DNA from: Bacillus_BD sp050389805 | GTDB lineage: Bacteria > Bacillota > Bacilli > Bacillales > Cytobacillaceae | Length of the DNA stretch: 64,000 nucleotides | Direction of reading: 5' to 3' | Assembly: GCF_050389805.1 (NCBI RefSeq) | Contig: NZ_CP130945.1 | Location: 1,550,001 to 1,614,000, forward strand | In this document: in pieces, positions 37,799 through 46,446 of the stretch | Layout of the letters: each line of letters begins with the position of its first letter | How positions within the stretch are numbered: position 1 is the stretch's first letter | Made by a program: the position numbers and the translations under genes | Notes under the pieces: model-generated | Seen by the model: the letters and a program-made list of their open reading frames with translations, nothing else | What the model was told of the DNA's origin: nothing | Databases searched by the model: none

Positions 37799-38740
37799 AT
37801 GGAGAAAACATCAAATATAAAAGTTTACACTATGACCATTGCTGGTGCAGCATGCTGGGGATTAATTGGGTTATTTATCGCTCCATTATATGATCGAGGC
37901 TTTACGGCTTGGGACGTTGTGGCCATTCGAGGAATTTTTACCTTTGTTTTCTTATTTTTATTTATGACCTTATGTTGTCGGGATCAATTACGTACCAGAT
38001 TGAAAGATCATCTTTTTTTTGCTGGTGCTGGAATTTTTAGTATCGCCTTCTTTAATTATTTTTACTTTGAAGCTTTTTCTCAATCGAGTTTATCTCTTGC
38101 GGTGACCCTTTTATACACAGGTCCTTTGTTTGTAATAGTTCTTTCTAGACTCTTTTTTAAAGAACCCTTGACGATTCGTAAGGGACTGGCACTCTCACTT
38201 GCCATCATCGGGTGTGCATTTGTTGTGGGGTTGCTGCCACTTGGTCAAGAAAGCATCCCTTTAAGCGTTTTGTTCATGGGGATTCTATCTGGATTTTGTT
38301 ATGCGTTATATAGTATCTTTAGCAAACCGGTAAGTAAACGGTATTCAGCATTAACCATAACCACATACACGTTTTTTTATACTAGTATTTTTATGTTATT
38401 AACGAGTGATATTTTAAAAAAGACCGATCGATTTCAATATGGGGATGTCTGGGTATCATCTATATTGTTAGCGTTAGTCGCTACGGTTACAGCTTATCTT
38501 TTATACACTTTTGGACTCAAGCATTTAGAAGCAAGTAAAGCCTCCATTTTAGCAACAATGGAACCAATCGTTGCTGTCTTAACAGGAGTTCTTTTTCTAG
38601 GGGAAAGCCTTCAGGGCTGGCAGATGTTAGGAATCGTATTGGTTTTATATTCAGCGATTCTAGTAGCAGAGAGGGGAACGAGAACGAAGACAGCGATTGA
38701 CATACAAAACAGCGATTCATCAGTAGGTAAAAACATGTAA
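37799..38740 (+). CDS. EamA/DMT family transporter
   Basis: A 313-residue integral membrane protein with ten predicted helices, built from two EamA repeats: the first begins AGAACWGLIGLFIAPLYDRG and ends KEPLTIRKGLALSLAIIGC, the second begins MGILSGFCYALYSIFSKP and ends GESLQGWQMLGIVLVLYSA. The family exports amino acids and other small metabolites; the substrate is not evident. The ATG at 37799 lies six bases behind GAGGTG; an ATG at 37772 lacks a site. A family B repeat follows. Confidence 0.85.
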   Translation: MEKTSNIKVYTMTIAGAACWGLIGLFIAPLYDRGFTAWDVVAIRGIFTFVFLFLFMTLCCRDQLRTRLKDHLFFAGAGIFSIAFFNYFYFEAFSQSSLSLAVTLLYTGPLFVIVLSRLFFKEPLTIRKGLALSLAIIGCAFVVGLLPLGQESIPLSVLFMGILSGFCYALYSIFSKPVSKRYSALTITTYTFFYTSIFMLLTSDILKKTDRFQYGDVWVSSILLALVATVTAYLLYTFGLKHLEASKASILATMEPIVAVLTGVLFLGESLQGWQMLGIVLVLYSAILVAERGTRTKTAIDIQNSDSSVGKNM

Positions 38741-38796
38741 AGGGGTCAGTCCCAGTCTGCTAAAGTATAAACGCAGTAGGGGCTGACCCTGTTTTT
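38740..38796. repeat. Repeat family B, copy 2 (bidirectional terminator)
   Basis: AGGGGTCAGTCCC pairs with GGGGCTGACCCT around a loop with CTGCTAAAGTATAAACGCAG, followed by GTTTTT. It fills the whole gap between the convergent EamA and glycosidase/phosphatase genes. Confidence 0.85.
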
Positions 38797-41700
38797 CTAT
38801 TTCAACTCAAAACGATCTACAACTTCTCCATCGATGGTTTTAGCTTCGATGATTAGTTTGTTTCTTTCTACGTGAACGGCTGTGTAGATTTGTTTGTCTT
38901 CACCGTAGACGTAGTCGAAGTAGTCGTAGTGTTCTTCAGGGTAGAATTTTGGACCTGAGGAACCGCCGATGACATAGACCGTTCCTTCTCCAGGTTGAAC
39001 GGGTTGTCCATCTTTCATTGCATGTGTTCTTGCATAAGCATGATCATGGCCAACTAAGGCTAAATCAATGCCGAGCTCTTCAATCACAGGTGCAAAATGG
39101 GCTCTTGTTGCATCTGTTCCACGGAGTGGATTACTTTCATAAGGTGCACGGTGGAACATAACCACCTTCCACTTTTTATCGGTTTTTGCCATATCTTGCT
39201 TTAACCATTCTGTTTGAGCCTTCAGGCCATCCGAATCGGTTTCAGAATTTAACATGGCAAAATGGACATCGCCATAGTCGAAGGAATACACCCATTCTTT
39301 CTGACCCTCTGGACCATTTTCTGGATTTTCAAAGAATGACTTAAAGTAGTTTTCTCCCTCACCATAAACATCATGATTACCAAGTACGGCATGGAATGGA
39401 GTTTTCGCAAAAATGCCATCTGTAGCATCGAAGAAACCTTCCCATTGGTTCATCAACGCTGCGTCATCAACGATATCGCCACCGTGTAAAATAAAGCGGG
39501 ATTCAGGATATTCGTTCAACGCATTGTGTAAAAGTTCGCCATAAATTTGGTTTCCGGCAGCATTGTGTGCTTGTGAATCTGTCGTATAAAGAAAAGTAAA
39601 TGGTTGATCTTTCTTTGCCTCTGTTGTGAATGAATAGACTTCTGACCAGCCTTCGTCCGTACCATCACCAACACGATACAAATAAGTGGTTTTCTGCTTT
39701 AAGTCCTCAAGCGTCACTTCATGAATTCGCATTTCACCAGCTTTGTCTGTTAGCAAATGAGAGGAACCTTCTACTGTTGTTACTTTAATGTCTTCAAAAT
39801 CCTTTTTAGGATGTGCTTTTCCGTATTGAACGACCGTTCCTTTCGTAGCTGGATGGGTTCTCCATGTAATCGATTGTGAGTCTTCTGGGTTTTGTTTCCA
39901 TGAAAGTTTCACATGTTCTGGTTTCTTACCTCCGATGACTGGAACGATTTGTACGTCTTTCACAGCACTGACTTCACCAGCTTTTTCTGCTTGTAGTTGA
40001 AGGGAAAGCTGAGATAACGCAATGAGATCACTTGAAACTTCTCCATTTTCATCGGTTGTTCCTAGTGGGGTAGGAACAGAACGGATGTCAAGTAGCTCGG
40101 CATTCACAAAGCCTCTTCCACCATTTGGTAAATAAATTTCAGTCATTTCTGCTTCTTGAGAAAACACCCATACTTTTTGATCTTTATTCAGTACATCGAT
40201 TTCTTCGGAAGCTGAATCTTCTGTTTTATGAATCGAAACAGAGTCCTCTTTTACCGTTCCGACTTTTGTTAAATCAGAAGGGGCTAATAGATGAATGTTT
40301 ACATCTTTAACTGGTTGACCAGCTTCATCCTTAACTGTTAGCTTCGTATTTGAGCCGACTGAAATGCCTTCAACATCTAGTGAGTATTTATAGCGTACAT
40401 CTACTTCATAAGGTTGATGGAAAACATTTTTCACATCACCTCGAACATACGTAAATTCCCCATCAACAAGGGATACTCTAAGGGTTTCAGAAGCAGAGTT
40501 ACTTACTTTAAATGGAATACTTGCAAGTAAATCGGTAGCTTTTAAAGTCATATTTCCATCAAGGTTTTGTAACTGGAGTGTTATTTCCCCTTTGGCATTA
40601 TCCACTGTTAACGTCTCGATGTTCTCAGGTTTTAGATTTCCGCCAGATTTGATTTGAATTCCCTCAGCATCCTGATCTTGATCGATTACTTGTAAGGCTG
40701 TTGGATCAAAGGTTAAAATGGCCTTTGTTTTCGTTAAGTCTTTTAATCCTTTACCTGTAAGATCTAGCGTAAATTCTCCACCTGCATAGACATGTTCGGG
40801 TCCTTCGATGGTATAGTGAGAACCGGCTGTGATGAAGAAGCTCCATGTCAATTTGGCAGGATTTTCAAAACCATCTTTCACTTGAACCGTAACCGTATGA
40901 TATCCACCAGCTAAAAAGGATTCCGGTATATAGCTGATTTTTCCCGTTTCTTCATCATACGTATGTGAAACAAGTTCTCCATCAAGCGTCATTATAATTT
41001 TAGAAGGATCAATTCCTGTTCCACCTTTATTATCTTTTGCGATCACAGAGATTGTTGGTTGGAAAGCAGGGGTTTCCTGACCGTCTGCCGGGAAAGCCTC
41101 GGTTAAGGTTGGATTGGTTAAATCATCGTTTGTTTTCCCATATACGGCACGAATGTTATCGACATACACAGTGCCTGCATTTTTCTTAGAGTCACTTGTT
41201 TGCATAACCCGCACAGCAAGGTCTAATTTAAGCGGTGTGGTCTTGCCTTTCGGAATTTCGGCTTCAATATACTTCCAGCCTGTCCAGTCAGCCCCTGGAT
41301 TGGATCCCGTGAAATCAACTGGGAATGCGGCATTATTTCCGTCACGCATTTGGGCGCGAATCCAGTGTCCGTCGCCGGCCCCGTAGAACCACATGCCGAT
41401 TTTATCGGGATAGCCTTCAATAATAATATCTTCTGTAGGCCATGCATAGACACCCGATGTTCCTTTTTGACCGACAAAGTCATAATCAATCCGCAATGAT
41501 TTCTCACCAAAACGAACAGGATCCGTGGCAGCGCTGATATTGATGCTGTTGTAACGAGCTCCAGATTTGGACCAGCCTGCAATTCCGTCTTCAAAGTCTT
41601 CTAAAATAACCGGAGGCTTCCCAACATCAACTTTGATTTCCTCCACCAGTTCACCGAATGACACCTTTATGACCCCAGACGCCGTACCATCGGTGGCTTT

Positions 41701-43788
41701 GAAGTTTCCTTTTTCATCGATTGTACCGATATCCCCTTCGACACTGTAGGTAAATGCTGTTTCATCTACGGTCACTTTTTCACCATTTACATACCCTGTT
41801 GCGGTGATTTTCGCGGTTTCCCCTTGACCAAGGGCTAACTGTGTTTGGGAGAGGGTGATGTTGTCAAGATGGTCCACGACGTTGACTGTTGCTTTTCCTT
41901 CAATGCCATTAATAGAAGCGGTTATAGATCCTGAACCTGCTGTGTTACCTGCAGTGAATACATTGTTTTCATCAAATTGACCCAGACTTTGATCAGCGGT
42001 CCATGTCACATTTCCAGTGATTTCAGCAGGATGATAATATTCGTCTTGTCCCTTTACTTCGAAAGTTGAATGACTTCCTGTTAAAATATTGGTTTTATCC
42101 GGTAAAACCGTAAGATGGTTCAAGGTTCCTTTTGGAGCGGTGCTGACAACCAATAAGGAGTTGGCCACATTTCTTTCGCCACCATCAGAAGGGGTGTTGA
42201 CCACACTTAATACAGCATCGCCTGGCTGACGTGCGACAAATGTTGCTGAACCTCCACCATCAAGGTTAAGGGCTTCAACAGCTCCCATGTCCTTCATGAT
42301 CTGACCAAGGTCCGTTAGGCTAACTCCTTCACTAAAGCCCGGTTGTCTTCCATCAATCACAGTGAAAAAGACGGATCCATCTGCTTTAATTCCGACAGCT
42401 GTTCTTGGATGAACATATGGATCAGATGAAACGACAGCCTGTCCATTACGTACCAGATGATGATTACCGCCAATGGCTTCTTCTAGACTGTCCCATGGGG
42501 CATCAACGGTTGTACGAATCGTTACGGTATCGCCCGGTTGAAGTTGTTCTAATGCTGCTTTCCCAGTTCCTGCACCAGATAACACCATTTGTCCTTGGGC
42601 TAGTGGGGAGTTTCCTTGATCTTTGCGAATTTCTTTAACCGTTGCCGTTACTTCGCCTTTCGGTTTTAGAACATCGGTGGCACCCTCTAAAATGACCTCT
42701 GTTCCATTGTTATTTGTAAATGTAGATGCGTCATAAAAAGGGGTAAATAAAACAATATCATTGGCACTTCGTTCTCGATTGATGCTGTTAATTTTCATAT
42801 TTTGTACAGCTTGCACATTTAAAGTAGGTTCGTTTGTAGTAGCTGCTTTTGCAGAAATACCGTCGGCCTGTTCAGCTTTTGGTTCTTCTGCAGCTGGTTC
42901 AGTCGCTTCTAGTTCGTTTTTTTGTTCTTCAGTTGTTTCTGATTGTGTTGGTTCTTCAATACTCTTTGTTTCTTCTAAGAGTTCATCCGGCTGTATGGTT
43001 TCTTGAGCAGGGGTTTCGTCAACTTCTGCTTCCTTACTGTCTGTCGTTTCTGATGTTGATTCAGAAGAATCGGTTTCATTTTTATTTTTCGTTTCTGACG
43101 ACGATTCAGTTGAAGCAGCTTCGTTTTCGTTTGTTGCCTCTGTTGTAGTCTTAGTAGAAGCAGGTTCCTCTTCTGTTTGAGTTTCATTCTCTATAACTGG
43201 AGCAGTTTGAGTAGCTGCTGCTTGTTGTTCTACTGAAGCTGGCTGTGACTCAGTAAGTTGTGGAGTGATATCCATTTCAATTTGGATCTTTGGCACGCCA
43301 ATTTTTACTTCCCCATTCTTTAAAATTCCTACGACATTTCTACCGCCACCACTTCTTATTATTTCTCCATTATGGATCACGGCCTCGATTGGAATTCCAT
43401 TAGATGTATTGTAAAAATCACCATTAATTCCACCAACTACCTCATATCCAGGCTTACTGATGGCGTCTGCTTGTTTTCTTACAGTTTGAAAGCCAGCCAA
43501 TTTCCCTTGGGAAAGACCTGCTTCAAATTCAACAAAGTCATTCGTAGGATCAATATCCAAATTGTACATTTTCAATGGACCTTTTTCTGTACTCACATCA
43601 AGTTGGGTCTGTTGAACACCAGGTGCAATATTCACCGTCGATTGCTTTTCAATTTTACCATTTGATAGAGAAATGCTAGATTCCGCGTGTACTGGCAAAA
43701 TTGATAGAGCGCTACTAAAGTTCGAAATCACTAGAACAAGCGCTAATACAATCGCCAAAAACTTTTTCAATCTCAGTTGTCTCTCCAC
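38797..43788 (-). CDS. Giant secreted phosphodiester glycosidase/metallophosphatase
   Basis: About 1663 residues with a signal peptide (FLAIVLALVLVISNFSSA, cut near VHAES). Domains in order: a phosphodiester glycosidase (NAGPA, PF09992) starting YNLDIDPTNDF, with GGINGDFYN and, far downstream, PRTAVGIKADGS and LNLDGGGSATF (about residue 530); a 140-residue Glu/Thr/Ser-rich insert (about 176-316) that splits this domain; bacterial Ig-like repeats (about 560-700); a jelly-roll module (DFEDGIAGWSKSG, about 715-880); an Ig/cadherin-like domain; a cohesin-like domain (about 1000-1140); an SH3-like segment; a purple-acid-phosphatase-type FnIII domain; and a metallophosphoesterase (GGDIVDD, GNHDVYG, MFHRAPY, GHDHAYARTH; about 1396-1663). 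No LPXTG or SLH anchor. It may process wall or teichoic-acid phosphodiesters. GTG at 43788 is favoured by GAAGAGG. Confidence 0.85.
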   Translation of the reverse strand: MERQLRLKKFLAIVLALVLVISNFSSALSILPVHAESSISLSNGKIEKQSTVNIAPGVQQTQLDVSTEKGPLKMYNLDIDPTNDFVEFEAGLSQGKLAGFQTVRKQADAISKPGYEVVGGINGDFYNTSNGIPIEAVIHNGEIIRSGGGRNVVGILKNGEVKIGVPKIQIEMDITPQLTESQPASVEQQAAATQTAPVIENETQTEEEPASTKTTTEATNENEAASTESSSETKNKNETDSSESTSETTDSKEAEVDETPAQETIQPDELLEETKSIEEPTQSETTEEQKNELEATEPAAEEPKAEQADGISAKAATTNEPTLNVQAVQNMKINSINRERSANDIVLFTPFYDASTFTNNNGTEVILEGATDVLKPKGEVTATVKEIRKDQGNSPLAQGQMVLSGAGTGKAALEQLQPGDTVTIRTTVDAPWDSLEEAIGGNHHLVRNGQAVVSSDPYVHPRTAVGIKADGSVFFTVIDGRQPGFSEGVSLTDLGQIMKDMGAVEALNLDGGGSATFVARQPGDAVLSVVNTPSDGGERNVANSLLVVSTAPKGTLNHLTVLPDKTNILTGSHSTFEVKGQDEYYHPAEITGNVTWTADQSLGQFDENNVFTAGNTAGSGSITASINGIEGKATVNVVDHLDNITLSQTQLALGQGETAKITATGYVNGEKVTVDETAFTYSVEGDIGTIDEKGNFKATDGTASGVIKVSFGELVEEIKVDVGKPPVILEDFEDGIAGWSKSGARYNSINISAATDPVRFGEKSLRIDYDFVGQKGTSGVYAWPTEDIIIEGYPDKIGMWFYGAGDGHWIRAQMRDGNNAAFPVDFTGSNPGADWTGWKYIEAEIPKGKTTPLKLDLAVRVMQTSDSKKNAGTVYVDNIRAVYGKTNDDLTNPTLTEAFPADGQETPAFQPTISVIAKDNKGGTGIDPSKIIMTLDGELVSHTYDEETGKISYIPESFLAGGYHTVTVQVKDGFENPAKLTWSFFITAGSHYTIEGPEHVYAGGEFTLDLTGKGLKDLTKTKAILTFDPTALQVIDQDQDAEGIQIKSGGNLKPENIETLTVDNAKGEITLQLQNLDGNMTLKATDLLASIPFKVSNSASETLRVSLVDGEFTYVRGDVKNVFHQPYEVDVRYKYSLDVEGISVGSNTKLTVKDEAGQPVKDVNIHLLAPSDLTKVGTVKEDSVSIHKTEDSASEEIDVLNKDQKVWVFSQEAEMTEIYLPNGGRGFVNAELLDIRSVPTPLGTTDENGEVSSDLIALSQLSLQLQAEKAGEVSAVKDVQIVPVIGGKKPEHVKLSWKQNPEDSQSITWRTHPATKGTVVQYGKAHPKKDFEDIKVTTVEGSSHLLTDKAGEMRIHEVTLEDLKQKTTYLYRVGDGTDEGWSEVYSFTTEAKKDQPFTFLYTTDSQAHNAAGNQIYGELLHNALNEYPESRFILHGGDIVDDAALMNQWEGFFDATDGIFAKTPFHAVLGNHDVYGEGENYFKSFFENPENGPEGQKEWVYSFDYGDVHFAMLNSETDSDGLKAQTEWLKQDMAKTDKKWKVVMFHRAPYESNPLRGTDATRAHFAPVIEELGIDLALVGHDHAYARTHAMKDGQPVQPGEGTVYVIGGSSGPKFYPEEHYDYFDYVYGEDKQIYTAVHVERNKLIIEAKTIDGEVVDRFELK

Positions 43789-44058
43789 GTTTTTCCTCTT
43801 CCTTTCCTTATTAAATAGAATGAACACTTCAAATCTATCAATCTAATGTAAATTAATAGATAGAATTTTGTAAAATTAACACAGAAAGGGGTACATCCTG
43901 ACGTTTGGTGGAGAAACGACTAGTCTAATAGTCATGATTTTTAATAAGGTTTTACTTAATTATAAAACTTAAGTCTGATATAAAATATTTTACGCTAGAT
44001 TTGTCGTAGAACGTTTATGGGGAAAGGGAAGAGGGGAATGTGAGAGGTTTAAAAAGAA
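43789..44058. other. Intergenic region upstream of the giant secreted protein
   Basis: AT-rich, no gene seen. Contains the start region of the secreted protein gene and, around 43960-43990, AT-rich sequence with a short partly complementary segment (GGTTTTACTTAATTATAAAA). No defined promoter. Confidence 0.35.
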
Positions 44059-44100
44059 GTGCCAGGTACCTTCCAAAAATTGGATGGTGCCTGGCACCTT
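44059..44100 (-). repeat. Repeat family A, copy 3 (terminator-like)
   Basis: On the minus strand: AAGGTGCCAGGCACCATCCA, then TTTTTGGAAGGTACCTGGCA, i.e. two GTGCC(A/T)GGCAC-type palindromes flanking the TTCCA...TGGAA hairpin. It follows the stop codon of the DUF2294 gene. Confidence 0.75.
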
Positions 44101-44118
44101 ATTTTGTGCAGGTACCTC

Positions 44119-44811
44119 TTATTGAGTGGGGTTTGTAATGAAAACGATGACACTTTTGTCTAAGTCAAAGTCCCAGTCAACATAAATATCCATCACTTTT
44201 GTTTGTAAAATCTGTTCAAAATGGTTGTTATTATGTAAGAGTTCTTTTTCAACGGCTCTTTTGGCTAAGGTGAGATGTTCTCTCATTCCTTGTCTAATTA
44301 ATTGTTTTTCAATTCTGACCAATATTCCATTTCGAATGACAAGTAATGTACGTGGATTTAATTTGCAAGAATAGATTTCTTCGGGTATCTTTTCGGATTC
44401 TCTGCTCAAGTTTACAATTTCACGATGAATGTCTTCTTTTCCCAAATAATCTTCCATTACAGCCTTTTCCGTACGAGTTGAATCTGTAGATATTCCTGTA
44501 AACATCGCTGATTTATTATGAAGTCCCCAATCAAAATAAAACTCCCGGATTTCCATCCCCGTCACAATTTCTATGTAGGCTTTTATTTCAGGGACCAATG
44601 TTTGCATGACCAAATCTCTTGTCTGTTGAACGATTTCTTCTTGCTTTTGTGCCATTAAAACCTTTTCTGTAGGGGATAGAAAATTTCTGATATAAAAGGT
44701 AATAAAGGTATCACTGATCGAAACATATACAGACTCCGGTCCTTTACCAAAGTTACTCCGAAGAATTTTACTAATATAGGTGCTTAACTCTGAGGATTGT
44801 TTTGATTCCAA
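44119..44811 (-). CDS. DUF2294 family protein with two tandem domains
   Basis: A 230-residue cytoplasmic protein. Residues 1-115 form one DUF2294 unit (STYISKILRSNFGKGPESVYVSIS...FYFDWGLHNKSAMFTGI), and residues 125-230 a second, more divergent one (IHREIVNLSRESEKI...MDIYVDWDFDLDKSVIVFITN). Both end in the F/Y-D-W strand pair that marks the family (B. subtilis YbcI type). The function is unknown. AGGAGCC precedes the ATG. It is divergent from sda. Confidence 0.85.
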   Translation of the reverse strand: MESKQSSELSTYISKILRSNFGKGPESVYVSISDTFITFYIRNFLSPTEKVLMAQKQEEIVQQTRDLVMQTLVPEIKAYIEIVTGMEIREFYFDWGLHNKSAMFTGISTDSTRTEKAVMEDYLGKEDIHREIVNLSRESEKIPEEIYSCKLNPRTLLVIRNGILVRIEKQLIRQGMREHLTLAKRAVEKELLHNNNHFEQILQTKVMDIYVDWDFDLDKSVIVFITNPTQ

Positions 44812-44978
44812 AATAAGTAGGCTCCTTTCAAAAAAAGGTAATATATTTTATTTTCCCCAAAAAGCTAAGCAATATTGGTAACATTTACAAAACTTTTTAT
44901 AGTTATTTATTATCTTATATAGCTTATAATGGAAATTGGTGGAGGGATAGGATGCCATTCCACTGATAGGAGTTTGAT

Positions 44979-45110
44979 ATGTTTTCGAGTGTAAGCAATG
45001 AAAAATTAGTAGAGGCTTATGATAAAGCCGTCGAACAGAAGTTAGATAAGGACTTTATCCTTTTATTAAGAAAGGAAATTGAACGGAGAGGGATTAGAAT
45101 CGAAAGGTAG
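44979..45110 (+). CDS. sda: Sporulation checkpoint protein Sda
   Basis: A 43-residue helical hairpin protein that inhibits the sporulation histidine kinase KinA when DNA replication is disturbed. The sequence MFSSVSNEKLVEAYDKAVEQ followed by KLDKDFILLLRKEIERRGI keeps the Sda pattern (LSDELL-x-SY-x-KA, L-x-x-DFI-x-L-x-x-EI-x-RR). TAGGAG lies six bases before the ATG, and a TATAAT box at 44925-44930 is a possible -10. In B. subtilis sda is controlled by DnaA; I see no clear DnaA box here. The gene is very short and easily missed. Confidence 0.88.
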   Translation: MFSSVSNEKLVEAYDKAVEQKLDKDFILLLRKEIERRGIRIER

Positions 45111-45256
45111 AAAGATTGGTATTTTAACCAACGCTTTTTTATTAAGGGTCATTTTTAAAAAATTCCCATACCCCATAGATTTATAGATTAGCGTAGGTAT
45201 TCTATCCCTTCACTCTTTTAACACGACATATTGAAGAGTTAAAGTGGTGGATAAGT

Positions 45257-46075
45257 ATGAGTGAGATTATTTGCTTCATGAGGAAAATGAAATCGCATGA
45301 TTTAAAAGATAATCAATTTTTAAAACTGAGAGAAAGCCAGATCGATTGGAAACAGAATCAGTTCATGTATGATTTAGTGAATGATGGGAGAATAGACTAT
45401 TACAGACGAGCGCAAGAGATCATTGAAAGTCAAAAAAACGATGCAAGAAAAATAAGGAAGGATGCCGTCCTTGTCAACGAGTTATTGATTACGTCTGATC
45501 AGAATTTCTTTGATCAATTGCCTTCAAATGATCAAAAGCGCTTTTTTGAAGAGAGCTATAGCTGGTTCTCGATGCGATATGGAAGTCAGAACATTGCCTA
45601 TGCGATTGTAATTAGTGATGAAAAAAAATCCTATATCCGTATAGGAGTAGTACCAATGCGCAATGGGAAGTTACAAGGAAAACATGTCTTTAATCAAACG
45701 GAACTACGGTGGATTCAGTCTGAGTTTTTAAGGTATTTGCAGAAGCAAGGCTTTGAGTTACAAAAGGGAGTAAAAAAGTCTACTCGAGATGATGTAACAA
45801 CACTAGGACGTAAGGTTAAAACCTTAAACGATGAGATTGGTGAATTAAAACATACTTTATATGAGAAACAATTAGAAAAACAAAGTATGGAGCAGTCCAT
45901 CAAGGACATCGATCTCCGCTTAGTACACTTAAGGAAGTCCCTAGATGATGTAAGAAAAATGGAAACTTTAGAGAAAGCTGTAGATGAACTTAAAATAGAA
46001 AATGAGCATCTTAAAAAGGAGAATAAAAAACTCCAAGGTAACAGGGACAAAGGGACAGGTCCCGTGTCCCACTAA
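45257..46075 (+). CDS. Degenerate MobV/Pre-type plasmid recombination protein
   Basis: A 272-residue relative of the MobV relaxases (Mob/Pre, PF01076): SEIICFMRKMKSHDLKDNQF, RKDAVLVNELLITSDQNFF, RYGSQNIAYAIV and GVVPMRNGKLQGKHVFNQTE follow the family closely. The metal-binding HxH of active members (TPHMHLGVVPM) reads KSYIRIGVVPM here (Tyr about 126, Arg about 128), and the N-terminal RS-x-x-NYDL motif is also altered, so nicking activity should be lost. A coiled coil fills residues 175-262. The last dozen residues (NRDKGTGPVSH) are encoded by a dispersed repeat. A chromosomal remnant of a plasmid, or a protein kept for another task. Confidence 0.8.
   Translation: MSEIICFMRKMKSHDLKDNQFLKLRESQIDWKQNQFMYDLVNDGRIDYYRRAQEIIESQKNDARKIRKDAVLVNELLITSDQNFFDQLPSNDQKRFFEESYSWFSMRYGSQNIAYAIVISDEKKSYIRIGVVPMRNGKLQGKHVFNQTELRWIQSEFLRYLQKQGFELQKGVKKSTRDDVTTLGRKVKTLNDEIGELKHTLYEKQLEKQSMEQSIKDIDLRLVHLRKSLDDVRKMETLEKAVDELKIENEHLKKENKKLQGNRDKGTGPVSH
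46041..46070 (+). repeat. GGGACAGGTCCC-type repeat inside a reading frame
   Basis: GGGACAAAGGGACAGGTCCC followed by GTGTCCC forms nested hairpins (GGGAC/GTCCC; GGGACA/TGTCCC) and supplies the last codons of the MobV-like gene. A related copy lies at 60427-60453. Confidence 0.65.
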
Positions 46076-46210
46076 GAAAGGCAATGAACATCTGCTCTTA
46101 AAAAGATAAGCGGATAAAAAGAGAATGACTCCAGATTGAACCAGTAAGAACATGCTGAAGGGGGAGCATCCACCCCGAAATTTATACGCGTAGCTCAAAG
46201 AGAGTGAGAG

Positions 46211-46252
46211 TGGCAGGTATTAATCCATCGGATAATGCCTGCACTTTTTTTT
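46211..46252 (+). terminator. Strong terminator downstream of the MobV-like gene
   Basis: GCAGGTATTA pairs with TAATGCCTGC (one G-U), with a loop of about 11 nt and eight T residues. Confidence 0.85.
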
Positions 46253-46301
46253 CAACATACCAAGTGATATGGTTGGTAAAGACCTAAAATAATCATCGTA
46301 A

Positions 46302-46385
46302 TATGACTACTTTTATAAGCAAGCTGTAGAAGATATTCAAGCTTACTTAGAGGGAGAACCGATAAGAAAATTAAATACATATTAA
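46302..46385 (+). pseudogene. Possible C-terminal remnant of a D-2-hydroxyacid dehydrogenase
   Basis: The frame YDYFYKQAVEDIQAYLEGEP, IRKLNTY, stop resembles the last helix and tail of D-isomer-specific 2-hydroxyacid dehydrogenases. Nothing of the rest of such a gene is found upstream. A family B repeat follows immediately, as it does behind intact genes, which supports the reading as an old gene end. Confidence 0.35.
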
Positions 46386-46388
46386 AAA

Positions 46389-46443
46389 AAGGTCATCCTC
46401 CTGTCTGCTACAGTATCAAAGCAGTGGGGGACTGACCTTATTT
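46389..46443. repeat. Repeat family B, copy 3 (bidirectional terminator)
   Basis: AAGGTCATCCTCC pairs loosely with GGGGACTGACCTT around a loop with TCTGCTACAGTATCAAAGCA. It lies directly before the stop codon of the convergent M20 peptidase gene. Confidence 0.8.
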
Positions 46444-46446
46444 GTG

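Noticed and set aside
42405..43187. Several frames opposite to the Glu/Thr/Ser-rich insert of the giant secreted protein.
   Set aside because: They are shadows caused by the biased codon composition of the low-complexity region.
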